A stretch of DNA of 44,775 nt from CAYJEO01 sp044432805 (GTDB taxonomy: Bacteria; Bacillota_I; Bacilli_A; RF39; UBA660): assembly GCA_044432805.1 (NCBI GenBank), contig JAWXUI010000007.1, positions 1 to 44,775 on the forward strand, written 5' to 3'. The position numbers and the translations under genes were made by a program. Shown here in pieces: positions 18,448-27,370 of the stretch (positions are counted from its first letter, which is position 1; each line of letters starts with the position of its first letter). A model generated the notes under the pieces. It was not told where the DNA came from and did no database searches. It saw only the letters and a list, made by a program, of their open reading frames with translations.

Positions 18448-21400
18448 TTATATTCCAATATAACTATATGTTTGTGAACCAGATGTCACTAAATAATTTC
18501 CTATATAAAATTGAACTTCAATATAATACGTCCCTGTGGAACTAAATAGTTCTGGCAACGTAAAGTAATAATAAGTTGATTCAGAATTTGTTATTAAAGT
18601 TGGAGTAAACTCAGCAACACCACTAATAGATGTACCAGATATACTATAAATCGAATATCTAATTGTATCTATATTTTGTAAATTATAGCTATTAAAGAAT
18701 AGTATATCAACTCTAGATCTATCAATTGTATTACTAGAAGACCCCAATTCACCTAAGTCAACATCAAATTCGCTAGTCGCATATGCTGTATATTCTTTTG
18801 AATATAAAACGTATTCTGAAGAGTTTATTACATGGTTCGGATTAGTAACCACATTAACATTTATAGTATAGTTCGACATTGTTTCATATCCAATTAAAGA
18901 AAATTTTTTATTCAATTCATCAACGCTATAAGAATTATTTCTATATTCTTCTGGGGTTACATCATTGCCATTTGAATCATAAATATTAATAGTATACGTA
19001 TTATCCACAATAACGGCTGAACTGTCAGCAATACTTACATAGAAAGATAATCCAATATCTGTATTTTGACTGGATATACCTATAAACGGCATATTTTGTT
19101 CATATAAGTAATAATATGTGCTTGCTTCACCAAGATTATAAGTTACTTCTGACTCTTCTTCTATTACTGTAGCCGTCGGAACCACTTTAATTAAATAACT
19201 ATCAGAAAAAGTCAATTCTGAAGATAACTCTATTGGTACTATTTTTGACATATTTGTCATAAAATATTCGTCGGCAGGAATATCAATATCTAGTAAGACA
19301 TATTCTCCATCAACCAATTTATAAATATAATAATTAATTTCGTCATATCCGCTTATTTGCCCCAGTGTATAGTTAATACTTAAATACTTATAAGCATGTG
19401 ATGGATTAAATAACTCAACCGATAAATCTGATATTTCTACATCTGAAAGTGTAGAAAAATAATAATTATTTCCAACACTTCCATAGTAAGTGTCATATAG
19501 ATATTCTTTAACCTCAGTTCCGTCATTATCAACTATTACATAAAATTTCATATAATAGTAAGTTTGAGGTGATAAACCAGAAATAGTAAAGTTTGTTGAC
19601 GAATTTTCAAATTCAGTTATATCATATTCTAAAACATTAAAAAGTGTAGCTTGAGTACCTAATATATTAGTCTCATATAATTCGACATATAAAATATCAT
19701 CTACTATTGTTGTATTTGAATTTAACTCAATAACTGGATAAACATCCGCCGATGTTAACTTAACATCTATATTTAATTTATTATCAGAAATTAAATTGAT
19801 TGCAGGTATAATATAGTCAAAATTAATTATTCCAGAACCGTCTGTAGATAGTGCTTCTTGACTAACACTTTTTAATACAAAATTTCTATAAGAGTAAGAA
19901 ATTCCACTACTGCTCATAGTTAAATTCCATGTCATCGTCTTACTATTTATTAAGCTAGTTAAATCTAATGACTTAGATGTATTTGAAAAATTATAGTCAA
20001 ATAAAGAACTCGTAGCATCTTCTTTATAAATCAATCCGTAATCATCATCGGAAGACGATACATAATAGTTTCCAGAAGTTTCAATTGTTTGGATTGCAAC
20101 ATTAGTTGAATCTAATTCAAATCCAATATCGCCATCTACATAATTAGCACTTACGTTAACTTCAATATCTTCCCCGATAAATTCATCTATATAAAATAAA
20201 TCTATAGCTAATACTCCCTCGTCATGAATCATATTTTCTTTTGTTAATGTTTTTCCGTTAGAAGTGAAACTAATGTCAAATGATACTATATTATCTAACG
20301 CATTTTCATCACTAAAATAATCGTCAATGCTAACTAATACTTGATTATTCTTTATTTCTAGACTATAAGTTATTTTTTCCAATTCCTGATTAGTTGTCCA
20401 TGGCAAAGTTTGAAAAGTTACTGCTGTCGGACTTACGTTATTATACAATACATAATAGCCAGTTGCTGTCATTGTTCCATCAATATACATGTTATCAACT
20501 AAAATTTCAGTGTATGCACTATTGGTTTTTAATATTTCATTGTGTTTTGTAGTTCCATTAATTTTAAATGATACATTGCTGTTATATAAAGAGTGATCCA
20601 CGTCGCTGTATATGTATTTAAATATAGCCGTTTCATTATCGTTAGAATCAGCTACATATAAAGATATAGTTGGTGACTGTTTTACCGGATCTATATCTAT
20701 TGATCTAAAAATAATATCAAGTTCTGTAGTATCATATGGATAAACAGAGTCAACTTCACCATCAAAATCAAGATCCAAATCGGCTTCCATCGTGAAGTAA
20801 TATTCATTACCTCTAGAAAAATTAAGTTCTTCTGACGAACCATATTCCTGAGTTTCATCTAACCAAAAGTACACTGATTCTACTGGTTCAGTTCCTTCAA
20901 AAACAATAACTTTTGTATATTTAGATAGTATTTCCCCAGTTTCAGCATCATGAACATAATAACGAATTTCTTTTGTTATACCATCTGTATTATCATAATA
21001 TGGTCTTATTTTGTATCCGACTATTGTATCTGAAGCTAATGTTGAATCATAATATTCGCCAGCATCCTTGTTTCTAATAATTTCTACATCAAAAGCGTCA
21101 TCTGGGTCTGAAGGTAGAGGTGGAATAAAGGCATTTGTTTTTACTATTATAGAATTACTTTCAATTGGCAATTCATTCTTATAATCGGTGTAATCATATG
21201 CAGCGGTAATAGTAATTGTGTAATAAGCCTCTGTTAAATCCGCATTTTCCAAGCCAAAAAATTCCGGTGTAAGTGAAGATACATTATAATAATATTTATC
21301 TGCTAAATCACTTTCGTATGGGCTGGTATTATTATCATATACATTTATTGTCCTTACTGGTGTTGAAGTAGTTGTTTGTCCAGGATATAAAGTAAATGTT

Positions 21401-23619
21401 AAGCCGGTTAATGTAGAAGCTTCTAAATCTGTATTTTCTTCACCTTCCATCAAACTAAAATCAGCAACAAACGAATATTGTAAATCTATAGTGGTTTGTG
21501 ATAAATTTGCTACCATTGCATCAGGTTCTTTAGTATTTACAATTACTTTTCCTAAATAAGCTTGGTCTATAATTTCATTCCCATCTTGTAAATTAACACT
21601 AGCAAATACCGAAATTGTATATGTTTCATTAGAACGAAGATTATTTATATCTACCGGAACAGTTAAACTTCCTGATGTTGTAAATGATTCACTAATTCCC
21701 AATGAATTAGTATACACAACAGTAATATAATTTTCATCTGACAATTGTACAGTGTTAAATTCATCATAAATTTGTAATATTCCAGAAATACTTTCAAAAG
21801 TTACTTCTGATTCATTGAATGTTATAGTTGGAAATGCAACTCCATCAAGTGTCATTACGTTACTATAATTACTATCATACTCTATTGTTTTTTCATTATC
21901 ATAAAATTCCGCTACCACTTTATAAACATATGGTACCCCTCTGTATAAAGTGACATCGTCAACACTAACTGACACACTACCTAAAGAACTTTGATTAATA
22001 ATAAGAACTGGTTCAGTTGTTTCTAAATCAAGCCTGTTATCATAAATTTCATATCTATAATTTACAACTCCATTATTAGTATCTGTTGTAGTACCTAAAA
22101 ATAGATCAAATGAAGATGTTGTTTTATTTATATAGTAATTAGTATCACCAAGTATTGGTTTTTCTTTTAAGGTTGTATAAGAGCCGCTAATTTCAAATCC
22201 ATTACTTATAACTGAACCATAATATAAGAAATTACCAAGTTGTATAGTATAATTTGTATCAGCTACAAGATCAGAAAAGGTAAGTTCTATATCCTCAGCT
22301 GAAACATTGAATATTGTCTTTGTTTCTAAAAGAATACTGTTTTTATCATACAATAGCACATCTAAACTTTGAACCTTAGTAGAATCTCCAAAACCAATAA
22401 CTACACTTATTTCATTATTTGTTAAATAATTCTTTTCTATTGTAACTCCGACTTCTTCAGTTCTTATTATTTTAGATAAAAAGTCTTTTGTATACGTTAT
22501 ACCTTCTATTTCGTAACTCGCAGTTGATATTAAAGTGTATTCTGTATTAGGAATTAAATTTTCTAAATAAATTGAAATATTATAAACACCATTTGAATCA
22601 GTTTGAGAATGAACTGTTGCTCCTGTTTGATTATTTATTAATTTTGTTGTTGTGTTTGAAACAAGCATTTGAAGCTCATCTTCAATATAGATAGTTGCAT
22701 CTAATTTTATTGATGAAGTTTCTAAATTAACGACAGAAAACGATGGTAGTGTTATTTCCTCGTAATCATCATAAGAATCCGTTCCACTAGAAGTAGAACC
22801 AGTATATCCAGAATCATAATTTCCTCCAATACTTCCTCCACTTGTAGATGAATCTTCTTCGTCCTTCTCTTCTTCTACAGGTAAAATTTCGACATTGTCA
22901 GAAGCATCAATAACCATTTGCGATAAATTCAACAGTTCTTCGCCATCTTTGTAAATATACTTATTGCTAAGATTTAATTCGATATCTTCACCAATATATA
23001 TCTTGGCATCTTCGTTAATTGTTTGATATGTAACTGTGTTGTTATATAATTTAATAACACCTTCATCAACAAATTCCACTACTATATAATTACTTACTTC
23101 TGTTATTTCTCCCTCAGTAAGCCCCAAAGAAATATTATCATCAACTATCAAATATTTTGTACTTGATATTTTCCATATTAAACTATTAAATTCTAATACT
23201 GACTCTAAATTACTTATTTGATAACCAGAAGTCGTACTTTGTAATATAGAATTTGCAAATATATTGTAATAAATAATTGTCTCAGTAGAATTTTGATCAA
23301 GACTTACTAACACACCATTTTTAAAAGCGCTTATGGATCCATCTGAATAATGCAAGAAATTCTCTGTAGATACGTATGCTGTATTTCCATCGCTATCGCT
23401 GAATTCTATTTGTTCATTAGATGTTTTATATTGACTATCATCTGTAAAAAAATATTTTTCCACACTATTATTAGCAGATTGTAAATTAGATAGAATATAC
23501 CCGTCACTGTAAAAATTACTATATGCATTTTGTCTTTGCTCTATCGCACTGTATATAAACAGTCCAAAAACAAACAATGCTATAATAAAAATGCTACTTA
23601 AGATTACATTATTTTTCAT
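18448..23619 (-). CDS. Large membrane-anchored multi-FN3 surface protein (1723 aa), first gene of the ATPase operon
   Basis: A basic start and one hydrophobic helix (~6-27) anchor the protein. A beta-rich module (~30-245, with Y-S-D-G-S-I-S near 91-97) and an acidic/Ser/Gly linker (~247-288, Y-D-S-G-Y-T-G-S-T-S-S) follow. The remaining ~1430 residues look like an array of roughly a dozen FN3/Ig-like domains, recognisable by repeated N-x-x-Y-T-hydrophobic-x-hydrophobic strands. No C-terminal membrane segment, sortase signal or enzyme motif is seen. The ATG at 23619 has GGAGG six bases before it; upstream ATG-like starts would run into the promoter. It is probably a long outward stalk or adhesin. 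Its place at the head of an ATPase operon is the reason to suspect a mechanical link. Confidence 0.83.
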   Translation of the reverse strand: MKNNVILSSIFIIALFVFGLFIYSAIEQRQNAYSNFYSDGYILSNLQSANNSVEKYFFTDDSQYKTSNEQIEFSDSDGNTAYVSTENFLHYSDGSISAFKNGVLVSLDQNSTETIIYYNIFANSILQSTTSGYQISNLESVLEFNSLIWKISSTKYLIVDDNISLGLTEGEITEVSNYIVVEFVDEGVIKLYNNTVTYQTINEDAKIYIGEDIELNLSNKYIYKDGEELLNLSQMVIDASDNVEILPVEEEKDEEDSSTSGGSIGGNYDSGYTGSTSSGTDSYDDYEEITLPSFSVVNLETSSIKLDATIYIEDELQMLVSNTTTKLINNQTGATVHSQTDSNGVYNISIYLENLIPNTEYTLISTASYEIEGITYTKDFLSKIIRTEEVGVTIEKNYLTNNEISVVIGFGDSTKVQSLDVLLYDKNSILLETKTIFNVSAEDIELTFSDLVADTNYTIQLGNFLYYGSVISNGFEISGSYTTLKEKPILGDTNYYINKTTSSFDLFLGTTTDTNNGVVNYRYEIYDNRLDLETTEPVLIINQSSLGSVSVSVDDVTLYRGVPYVYKVVAEFYDNEKTIEYDSNYSNVMTLDGVAFPTITFNESEVTFESISGILQIYDEFNTVQLSDENYITVVYTNSLGISESFTTSGSLTVPVDINNLRSNETYTISVFASVNLQDGNEIIDQAYLGKVIVNTKEPDAMVANLSQTTIDLQYSFVADFSLMEGEENTDLEASTLTGLTFTLYPGQTTTSTPVRTINVYDNNTSPYESDLADKYYYNVSSLTPEFFGLENADLTEAYYTITITAAYDYTDYKNELPIESNSIIVKTNAFIPPLPSDPDDAFDVEIIRNKDAGEYYDSTLASDTIVGYKIRPYYDNTDGITKEIRYYVHDAETGEILSKYTKVIVFEGTEPVESVYFWLDETQEYGSSEELNFSRGNEYYFTMEADLDLDFDGEVDSVYPYDTTELDIIFRSIDIDPVKQSPTISLYVADSNDNETAIFKYIYSDVDHSLYNSNVSFKINGTTKHNEILKTNSAYTEILVDNMYIDGTMTATGYYVLYNNVSPTAVTFQTLPWTTNQELEKITYSLEIKNNQVLVSIDDYFSDENALDNIVSFDISFTSNGKTLTKENMIHDEGVLAIDLFYIDEFIGEDIEVNVSANYVDGDIGFELDSTNVAIQTIETSGNYYVSSSDDDYGLIYKEDATSSLFDYNFSNTSKSLDLTSLINSKTMTWNLTMSSSGISYSYRNFVLKSVSQEALSTDGSGIINFDYIIPAINLISDNKLNIDVKLTSADVYPVIELNSNTTIVDDILYVELYETNILGTQATLFNVLEYDITEFENSSTNFTISGLSPQTYYYMKFYVIVDNDGTEVKEYLYDTYYGSVGNNYYFSTLSDVEISDLSVELFNPSHAYKYLSINYTLGQISGYDEINYYIYKLVDGEYVLLDIDIPADEYFMTNMSKIVPIELSSELTFSDSYLIKVVPTATVIEEESEVTYNLGEASTYYYLYEQNMPFIGISSQNTDIGLSFYVSIADSSAVIVDNTYTINIYDSNGNDVTPEEYRNNSYSVDELNKKFSLIGYETMSNYTINVNVVTNPNHVINSSEYVLYSKEYTAYATSEFDVDLGELGSSSNTIDRSRVDILFFNSYNLQNIDTIRYSIYSISGTSISGVAEFTPTLITNSESTYYYFTLPELFSSTGTYYIEVQFYIGNYLVTSGSQTYSYIGI

Positions 23620-23649
23620 ATACAGCCTCCAAATACTATTATTATTACA

Positions 23650-23678
23650 ATAATACCACATTATTTTGTTATTTTCAA
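23650..23678 (-). promoter_or_regulatory. Promoter of the surface-protein/ATPase operon
   Basis: On the minus strand TTGAAA (23673-23678) and TATTAT (23650-23655) are separated by exactly 17 bases, with TGG just before the -10, an extended -10. The predicted leader is about 25 bases and contains the GGAGG site for the 1723-aa protein. This is a strong vegetative sigma-A type promoter by eye. Confidence 0.65.
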
Positions 23679-23691
23679 CAAATACCTAAAA

Positions 23692-23711
23692 TTTGATTGA
23701 TAATAATCAAA
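23692..23711. promoter_or_regulatory. Inverted repeat upstream of the operon promoter
   Basis: TTTGATT and AATCAAA arms (23692-23698 and 23705-23711) enclose six bases. The repeat sits 13 bases upstream of the -35 box of the minus-strand operon, inside the divergent gap, and lacks a following T run, so a regulator-binding site is more likely than a terminator. AT richness makes chance repeats common here. Confidence 0.25.
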
Positions 23712-23808
23712 CTTAATTTTATAAGATTATTACTATTATAGTTAAACACTTTTAATATTTTATACATCAATAATATTAAAAATATTTTTCTTTTAGGTAT
23801 TTATAAAC

Positions 23809-23835
23809 ACTATTTATAATTTTGTGAATAGTATA
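23809..23835 (+). promoter_or_regulatory. Possible late-sporulation (sigma-K-like) promoter of the coat gene
   Basis: AC (23809-23810), 16 bases, then AATAGTATA (23827-23835) matches the B. subtilis sigma-K pattern AC-N16-CATANNNTA except for the first base of the -10. It is placed suitably ahead of the coat-protein ribosome site at 23845-23851. The pattern is short, so support is modest. Confidence 0.3.
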
Positions 23836-23859
23836 CTAGTGAATAAAGGAGTGGAATAT

Positions 23860-24276
23860 ATGTGTAATAACCAAGGATGCGATTGTATTACAGAAATTTT
23901 AAATGTTATTTATATACTACAAAAAAATTCTGATTGTAATGATGCTTGCTTAGAAACTTGTGACAGAGGATTTTTAAGTTGTAATGCTACCGCGTTAAAT
24001 TGTAATACTCGACCAGTAATGATTTATACTAGCTGTTCTAACGGAACGGCATGGTCTATGCCAATTAGTAAAGATCCAACTATAACTGATACATCAGATA
24101 TTTTTAGAGTAGAAAAATTAGAAGGAAACTGTGTAACATTTAGAGTTTTAACTGCTAATACAGATTCAGATGAATCTAGTATTCCGTATGTTGCTACTAA
24201 TTCGTTTTTTACCGTAAATATGAATTGTTTTTGTGTAATTAGATGTTTAGCAGACACTTATGTAGAATGTATTTAA
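23860..24276 (+). CDS. CotY/CotZ-family spore coat protein
   Basis: The 138-residue, Cys-rich protein has an N-terminal C-x-x-x-x-C-x-C, a C-x-x-x-C-x-x-x-C-x-R-G-F-L segment, a middle stretch around N-C-N-T-R-P-V-M-I-Y-T and a C-terminal C-F-C-V-I-R-C-L-A-D, the arrangement of the CotY/CotZ/ExsY coat proteins that form disulfide-linked lattices on spores. I place the start at the ATG at 23860, eight bases after AAAGGAG; an upstream in-frame start would add 12 residues without a ribosome site. It is divergent from the ATPase operon and ends in a strong terminator. With dacB-spmA-spmB in the same window it supports a sporulating ancestry. In relatives such proteins may also occur without obvious spores. 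Confidence 0.8.
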   Translation: MCNNQGCDCITEILNVIYILQKNSDCNDACLETCDRGFLSCNATALNCNTRPVMIYTSCSNGTAWSMPISKDPTITDTSDIFRVEKLEGNCVTFRVLTANTDSDESSIPYVATNSFFTVNMNCFCVIRCLADTYVECI

Positions 24277-24302
24277 AAATAGGCTTAAAAGCCTATTTTT
24301 TT
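24276..24302. terminator. Strong bidirectional hairpin terminator
   Basis: A 10-bp stem including TAGGC/GCCTA (24276-24285 with 24291-24300) closes a TTAAA-type loop, with a T run on both strands. It separates the convergent coat gene and the 107-aa gene. Confidence 0.8.
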
Positions 24303-24624
24303 ACGTTTCTATATTTTTTATTTTTGCTATGTTAATCAATTCATTATCAATAGTAATTAAATTTTTATTCTTTCTTCCAATGATTGTTTTTTCTAATTTT
24401 GTACCATCTAAAAACTCTATTTTTATTATACTTTTATACATATAATTTGATTGATTGAAAATTCTATTTATTTTTTGTTCGATTGTTAAATAATCTTTTT
24501 CAACTTCTTTTATGTCTTTATTTATATCGACTAATTCTTTATTCGATGAATAAAAGATGCGATCGTTATTTTTTAATTCTTTTTCAATTTTATTAACAAA
24601 AATGCGAGGTAATTTTTTTTCCAT
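24301..24624 (-). CDS. Small charged protein of unknown function (107 aa)
   Basis: The first ~55 residues are highly charged and probably helical. The last ~40 form alternating strands with an E-F-L-D-G-T-K-L turn, suggesting a small SH3-like or Sm-like barrel. No signal peptide or membrane segment is present, so it should be cytoplasmic. AGGAGG lies close before the ATG. It follows the PopT gene by 29 bases on the same strand and is likely co-transcribed with it. I do not recognise the family. Confidence 0.65.
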   Translation of the reverse strand: MEKKLPRIFVNKIEKELKNNDRIFYSSNKELVDINKDIKEVEKDYLTIEQKINRIFNQSNYMYKSIIKIEFLDGTKLEKTIIGRKNKNLITIDNELINIAKIKNIET

Positions 24625-24653
24625 ACATCCTCCTAATTAAGTATATGTTTATT

Positions 24654-25469
24654 TTATAGTTTGTTCACAAGAAATAAAGATAGACTATAACCTACAACCA
24701 AAAATATAATCGCAATTAGAATTTCAAGTATATTATAATTTTTAGTTAATGTTAATAGAATCATTGAAATAATTGAAGCAATTAATGAGCTATATATTAT
24801 CTGGTTTGTTGTATTTTTAGCGGTTCTAAAGCAATAATTTATTACTTTTGATATAATTAATATACCAAATATAACACCAGTTAAAACACTTATATAATCA
24901 TATATATTAATTATTAAAAAACTATAATTCAAAATATTACATATCATTTCTAAATATATTTCGTAATATCCTAAGGACATGAGTAAAGCAGTTCCACTTA
25001 TACCAGGTATAATCATTGCCGTTGCTTCTAGAAAACCTATAAAAAACAAGTTAAAGTAATTATAATCACTAATTTTATTTGTTCCATTTATATTAAATAG
25101 AAAGATAAATATCAAAATACATAATGTTATTTTAATATATTCTCGTTTATTTCTAATAGTGACTTTTCTTTTGAAACAAGGAACAGAGCCAATTATTAAT
25201 CCAATAAAAAGTAACATAGTTGATAAATAATATTTATTTAAACAATAAAAAATAATAGTCGAAAATAAATTTATTGATAATATTATTCCCAGTCCTAATA
25301 TAAACATGAATGTAAAATCTTTTTTTAAATTCTTTATAGGATTACACAAATATTCAATACTTCTTTCATACACTCCAAATGCTAATGCAATTAGAGAACC
25401 ACTTACACCTGGTATTACTTTACCAATTCCTATTATCATTCCTTTTACAAATAATATTATATTATTCAT
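24654..25469 (-). CDS. popT: PopT/DUF368 undecaprenyl-phosphate transporter
   Basis: The 271-residue polytopic protein has the two inverted DUF368 signatures: K-G-M-I-I-G-I-G-K-V-I-P-G-V-S-G-S near residue 9 and E-A-T-A-M-I-I-P-G-I-S-G-T-A near residue 148. About eight hydrophobic helices are visible. DUF368 proteins have been shown to recycle the carrier lipid undecaprenyl phosphate from the outer to the inner leaflet for cell-wall and glycopolymer synthesis, so the organism probably makes a wall. AGGTGA precedes the ATG. The next gene downstream is the 107-aa protein. Confidence 0.85.
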   Translation of the reverse strand: MNNIILFVKGMIIGIGKVIPGVSGSLIALAFGVYERSIEYLCNPIKNLKKDFTFMFILGLGIILSINLFSTIIFYCLNKYYLSTMLLFIGLIIGSVPCFKRKVTIRNKREYIKITLCILIFIFLFNINGTNKISDYNYFNLFFIGFLEATAMIIPGISGTALLMSLGYYEIYLEMICNILNYSFLIINIYDYISVLTGVIFGILIISKVINYCFRTAKNTTNQIIYSSLIASIISMILLTLTKNYNILEILIAIIFLVVGYSLSLFLVNKL

Positions 25470-25513
25470 CGCTTCACCTATTTTATAATATGTTTTATTT
25501 ATAAAAAAAGACT

Positions 25514-25544
25514 ATAAAAAAATAGTCATAATTTTATGACTATT
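25514..25544 (-). terminator. Terminator of the 312-aa membrane protein gene
   Basis: A 10-bp stem (25521-25530 with 25535-25544) and four-base loop are followed, on the minus strand, by a run of seven T. It lies twelve bases beyond the stop of the 312-aa gene and upstream of popT. Confidence 0.7.
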
Positions 25545-25555
25545 CAATAAATAAA

Positions 25556-26494
25556 TTATTTAGACTTTTTCTTTTCAAATCCTGTTTTCATATTTTCATT
25601 ACGTAAAGTTAATAATCTTATTATATTTACACTGTCTTCTATAGTGAACTTTATTTTAACCTTTTGCTTATTCTTAAACACAAATATTAAATATTTACTT
25701 TTTTTAGAAGAGCCTAGATTAGTTACGATTCTTTCATATGTCCATTCTAAATCGTCTAATTTAAATACTTTTATTTTATGTCCAATTGCAACAAAGTAAT
25801 TAAATGTTAAGATAAATTTTTTCCCTTTAAATAAATACGGACCTATTTCTAGTTCATTGAGCACGGATTCCTTCTTAACATCTTTTTGATATAAGGCTTT
25901 TATTCCCATTCTTCTGAAAACTACAATAATCAATAATAGTAATAATAGTAGTAATATGGCTGATATAGTATAAAATACTATAAATTCATTTCTGATAGAA
26001 TCTCCATAAGCATTAAATTGCACATCAAGAACAACGCTTCGTAATTCATCTTCTGTAAGAGCAGTTCCAAAATTATCCATATAAGTATCAATTACATTGT
26101 CGATTATACCCTCTTTATCTCCTGTAAAAACCTCTAATTTTCCAGTTAATGTTCTTGCTTCAGTTTTTCCAAATAAAGCAACTGCTTCTTCTCTTTGAAC
26201 CAAACCAATTAGAATATAACCGTCAAGATCAATATCAACAAAATTACCTTTTTCTGTTGAATCTACATTAAAATATATTTCTGTATCATATATTTTCTCG
26301 TAATTAATAATAGTATACTTGTTAGTACATTGTTCGATATCTGAATAACTTTCCACAACACAAGGGTTGTTAAATATAACATCAAAATCAACATTAAGTA
26401 TAAAGTAGCTAGAAAACAAAATTATTATAGCGGCTAATAAAAATAATATTTTATACATATTTTTTTTATATAATCCTTTTTTTATTTTTTCCAT
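25556..26494 (-). CDS. Two-helix membrane protein with an outer domain and a C-terminal cytoplasmic domain
   Basis: The 312-residue product has a basic start, a transmembrane helix at ~14-32, an extracytoplasmic domain (~35-170, with two Cys near 45 and 56 that could pair), a second, very Leu-rich helix at ~175-195, and a beta-strand-rich cytoplasmic domain (~215-300) with the look of a PH-like barrel plus final helix. I do not recognise the family and claim no function. GGGGA lies before the ATG. A terminator ends the transcript, and the gene stands downstream of the TtcA-like gene, with 41 bases between. Confidence 0.7.
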   Translation of the reverse strand: MEKIKKGLYKKNMYKILFLLAAIIILFSSYFILNVDFDVIFNNPCVVESYSDIEQCTNKYTIINYEKIYDTEIYFNVDSTEKGNFVDIDLDGYILIGLVQREEAVALFGKTEARTLTGKLEVFTGDKEGIIDNVIDTYMDNFGTALTEDELRSVVLDVQFNAYGDSIRNEFIVFYTISAILLLLLLLLIIVVFRRMGIKALYQKDVKKESVLNELEIGPYLFKGKKFILTFNYFVAIGHKIKVFKLDDLEWTYERIVTNLGSSKKSKYLIFVFKNKQKVKIKFTIEDSVNIIRLLTLRNENMKTGFEKKKSK

Positions 26495-26535
26495 AATCTC
26501 AATCCCCTTTATTATTTTAATTATAACATATTTTT

Positions 26536-27348
26536 TTAATATTCATCTAAAAAATTAACTTTTTCTTCTTTATGATAACCAATAATTGTGTTTAGATTTA
26601 TATTTGTTGTGGCATTATAAATGTTTTTGTCAACTGCATTATTTTCTTCTTTTAATACTTTAATTAATTCTTTTATTTTTCTTCTAGCTGAAGTTTCTTC
26701 TTTGTTTGCTACTTTTTCAGTAAATTTGCATGCACAATTGATAAAATTAAGTTCATTATAATTAACCCATTTTATTATGTCTTCTTCTTTTATAAAATAA
26801 AGTGGCCTTATTAGTTCCATTCCTTCAAAATTGGTACTGTGAAGTTTTGGCATCATTGTTTTGAAATCTCCTGCATAAAGTAAACTCATTAAAGTTGTCT
26901 CAATAACATCGTCAAAATGGTGTCCTAAAGCTATTTTGTTACAACCTAGTTCTTTTGCCTTGGAATATAAATGCCCTCTTCTCATTCTTGCGCATAAATA
27001 ACAAGGTGATTTATCCACTGTAGTAACTACTTCAAATATATCAGTATTAAATACATGTATATTTATATTTAGTTTTTTTGCATTTTCTTCTATTTTTTTT
27101 GCATTTATCTCATTGTATCCAGGATTCATAACGATAAATTCTAAATCAAATTTAAAAACATTATGCCTTTTTAATTCTTGCATACATTTAGCTAACAGAA
27201 AAGAATCTTTTCCGCCACTTATACACACGGCTATTTTATCATTTTCTTTTATTAATTCGAATTCTTTTATAGCCCTGACAAATTTAGTCCATATTTCTTT
27301 TCTATATTTTTTTATTATTGTTTTTTCTATAACTCTATATTCTTCCAT
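26536..27348 (-). CDS. TtcA-like PP-loop ATPase (tRNA 2-thiolation type)
   Basis: The 270-residue protein has the PP-loop S-G-G-K-D-S (about residues 44-49), which adenylates the target base, a C-Y-L-C-A-R-M-R-R-G motif in the middle that matches TtcA C-x-x-C-x-R-x-R-R-G, and A-L-G-H-H-F-D-D-V-I-E-T after it. TtcA adds sulfur to cytidine 32 of tRNAs using a [4Fe-4S] cluster; the two Cys here and a later C-A-C are possible ligands. Related TtuA/TtcA-type proteins use other tRNA positions, so the exact substrate is unsure. The start is the ATG at 27348 behind AGGTGA; an upstream GTG is part of that site. Confidence 0.8.
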   Translation of the reverse strand: MEEYRVIEKTIIKKYRKEIWTKFVRAIKEFELIKENDKIAVCISGGKDSFLLAKCMQELKRHNVFKFDLEFIVMNPGYNEINAKKIEENAKKLNINIHVFNTDIFEVVTTVDKSPCYLCARMRRGHLYSKAKELGCNKIALGHHFDDVIETTLMSLLYAGDFKTMMPKLHSTNFEGMELIRPLYFIKEEDIIKWVNYNELNFINCACKFTEKVANKEETSARRKIKELIKVLKEENNAVDKNIYNATTNINLNTIIGYHKEEKVNFLDEY

Positions 27349-27370
27349 AAATTTCACCTAATAGATTATA

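Noticed and set aside
404..23619. Ordinary ATP synthase operon
   Set aside because: Subunit a is missing, the ring carboxylate is absent, b and delta are fused, and surface-protein genes are embedded in the same transcript.
404..23619. The MIB-MIP immunoglobulin system of mycoplasmas
   Set aside because: No protease-like MIP or characteristic MIB sequence is seen; partners here are FN3, beta-helix and LamG-type proteins. Only the concept is similar.
24024..24257. Minus-strand 77-aa frame opposite the coat gene
   Set aside because: It is antisense to a recognisable Cys-rich coat protein and lacks a ribosome site.
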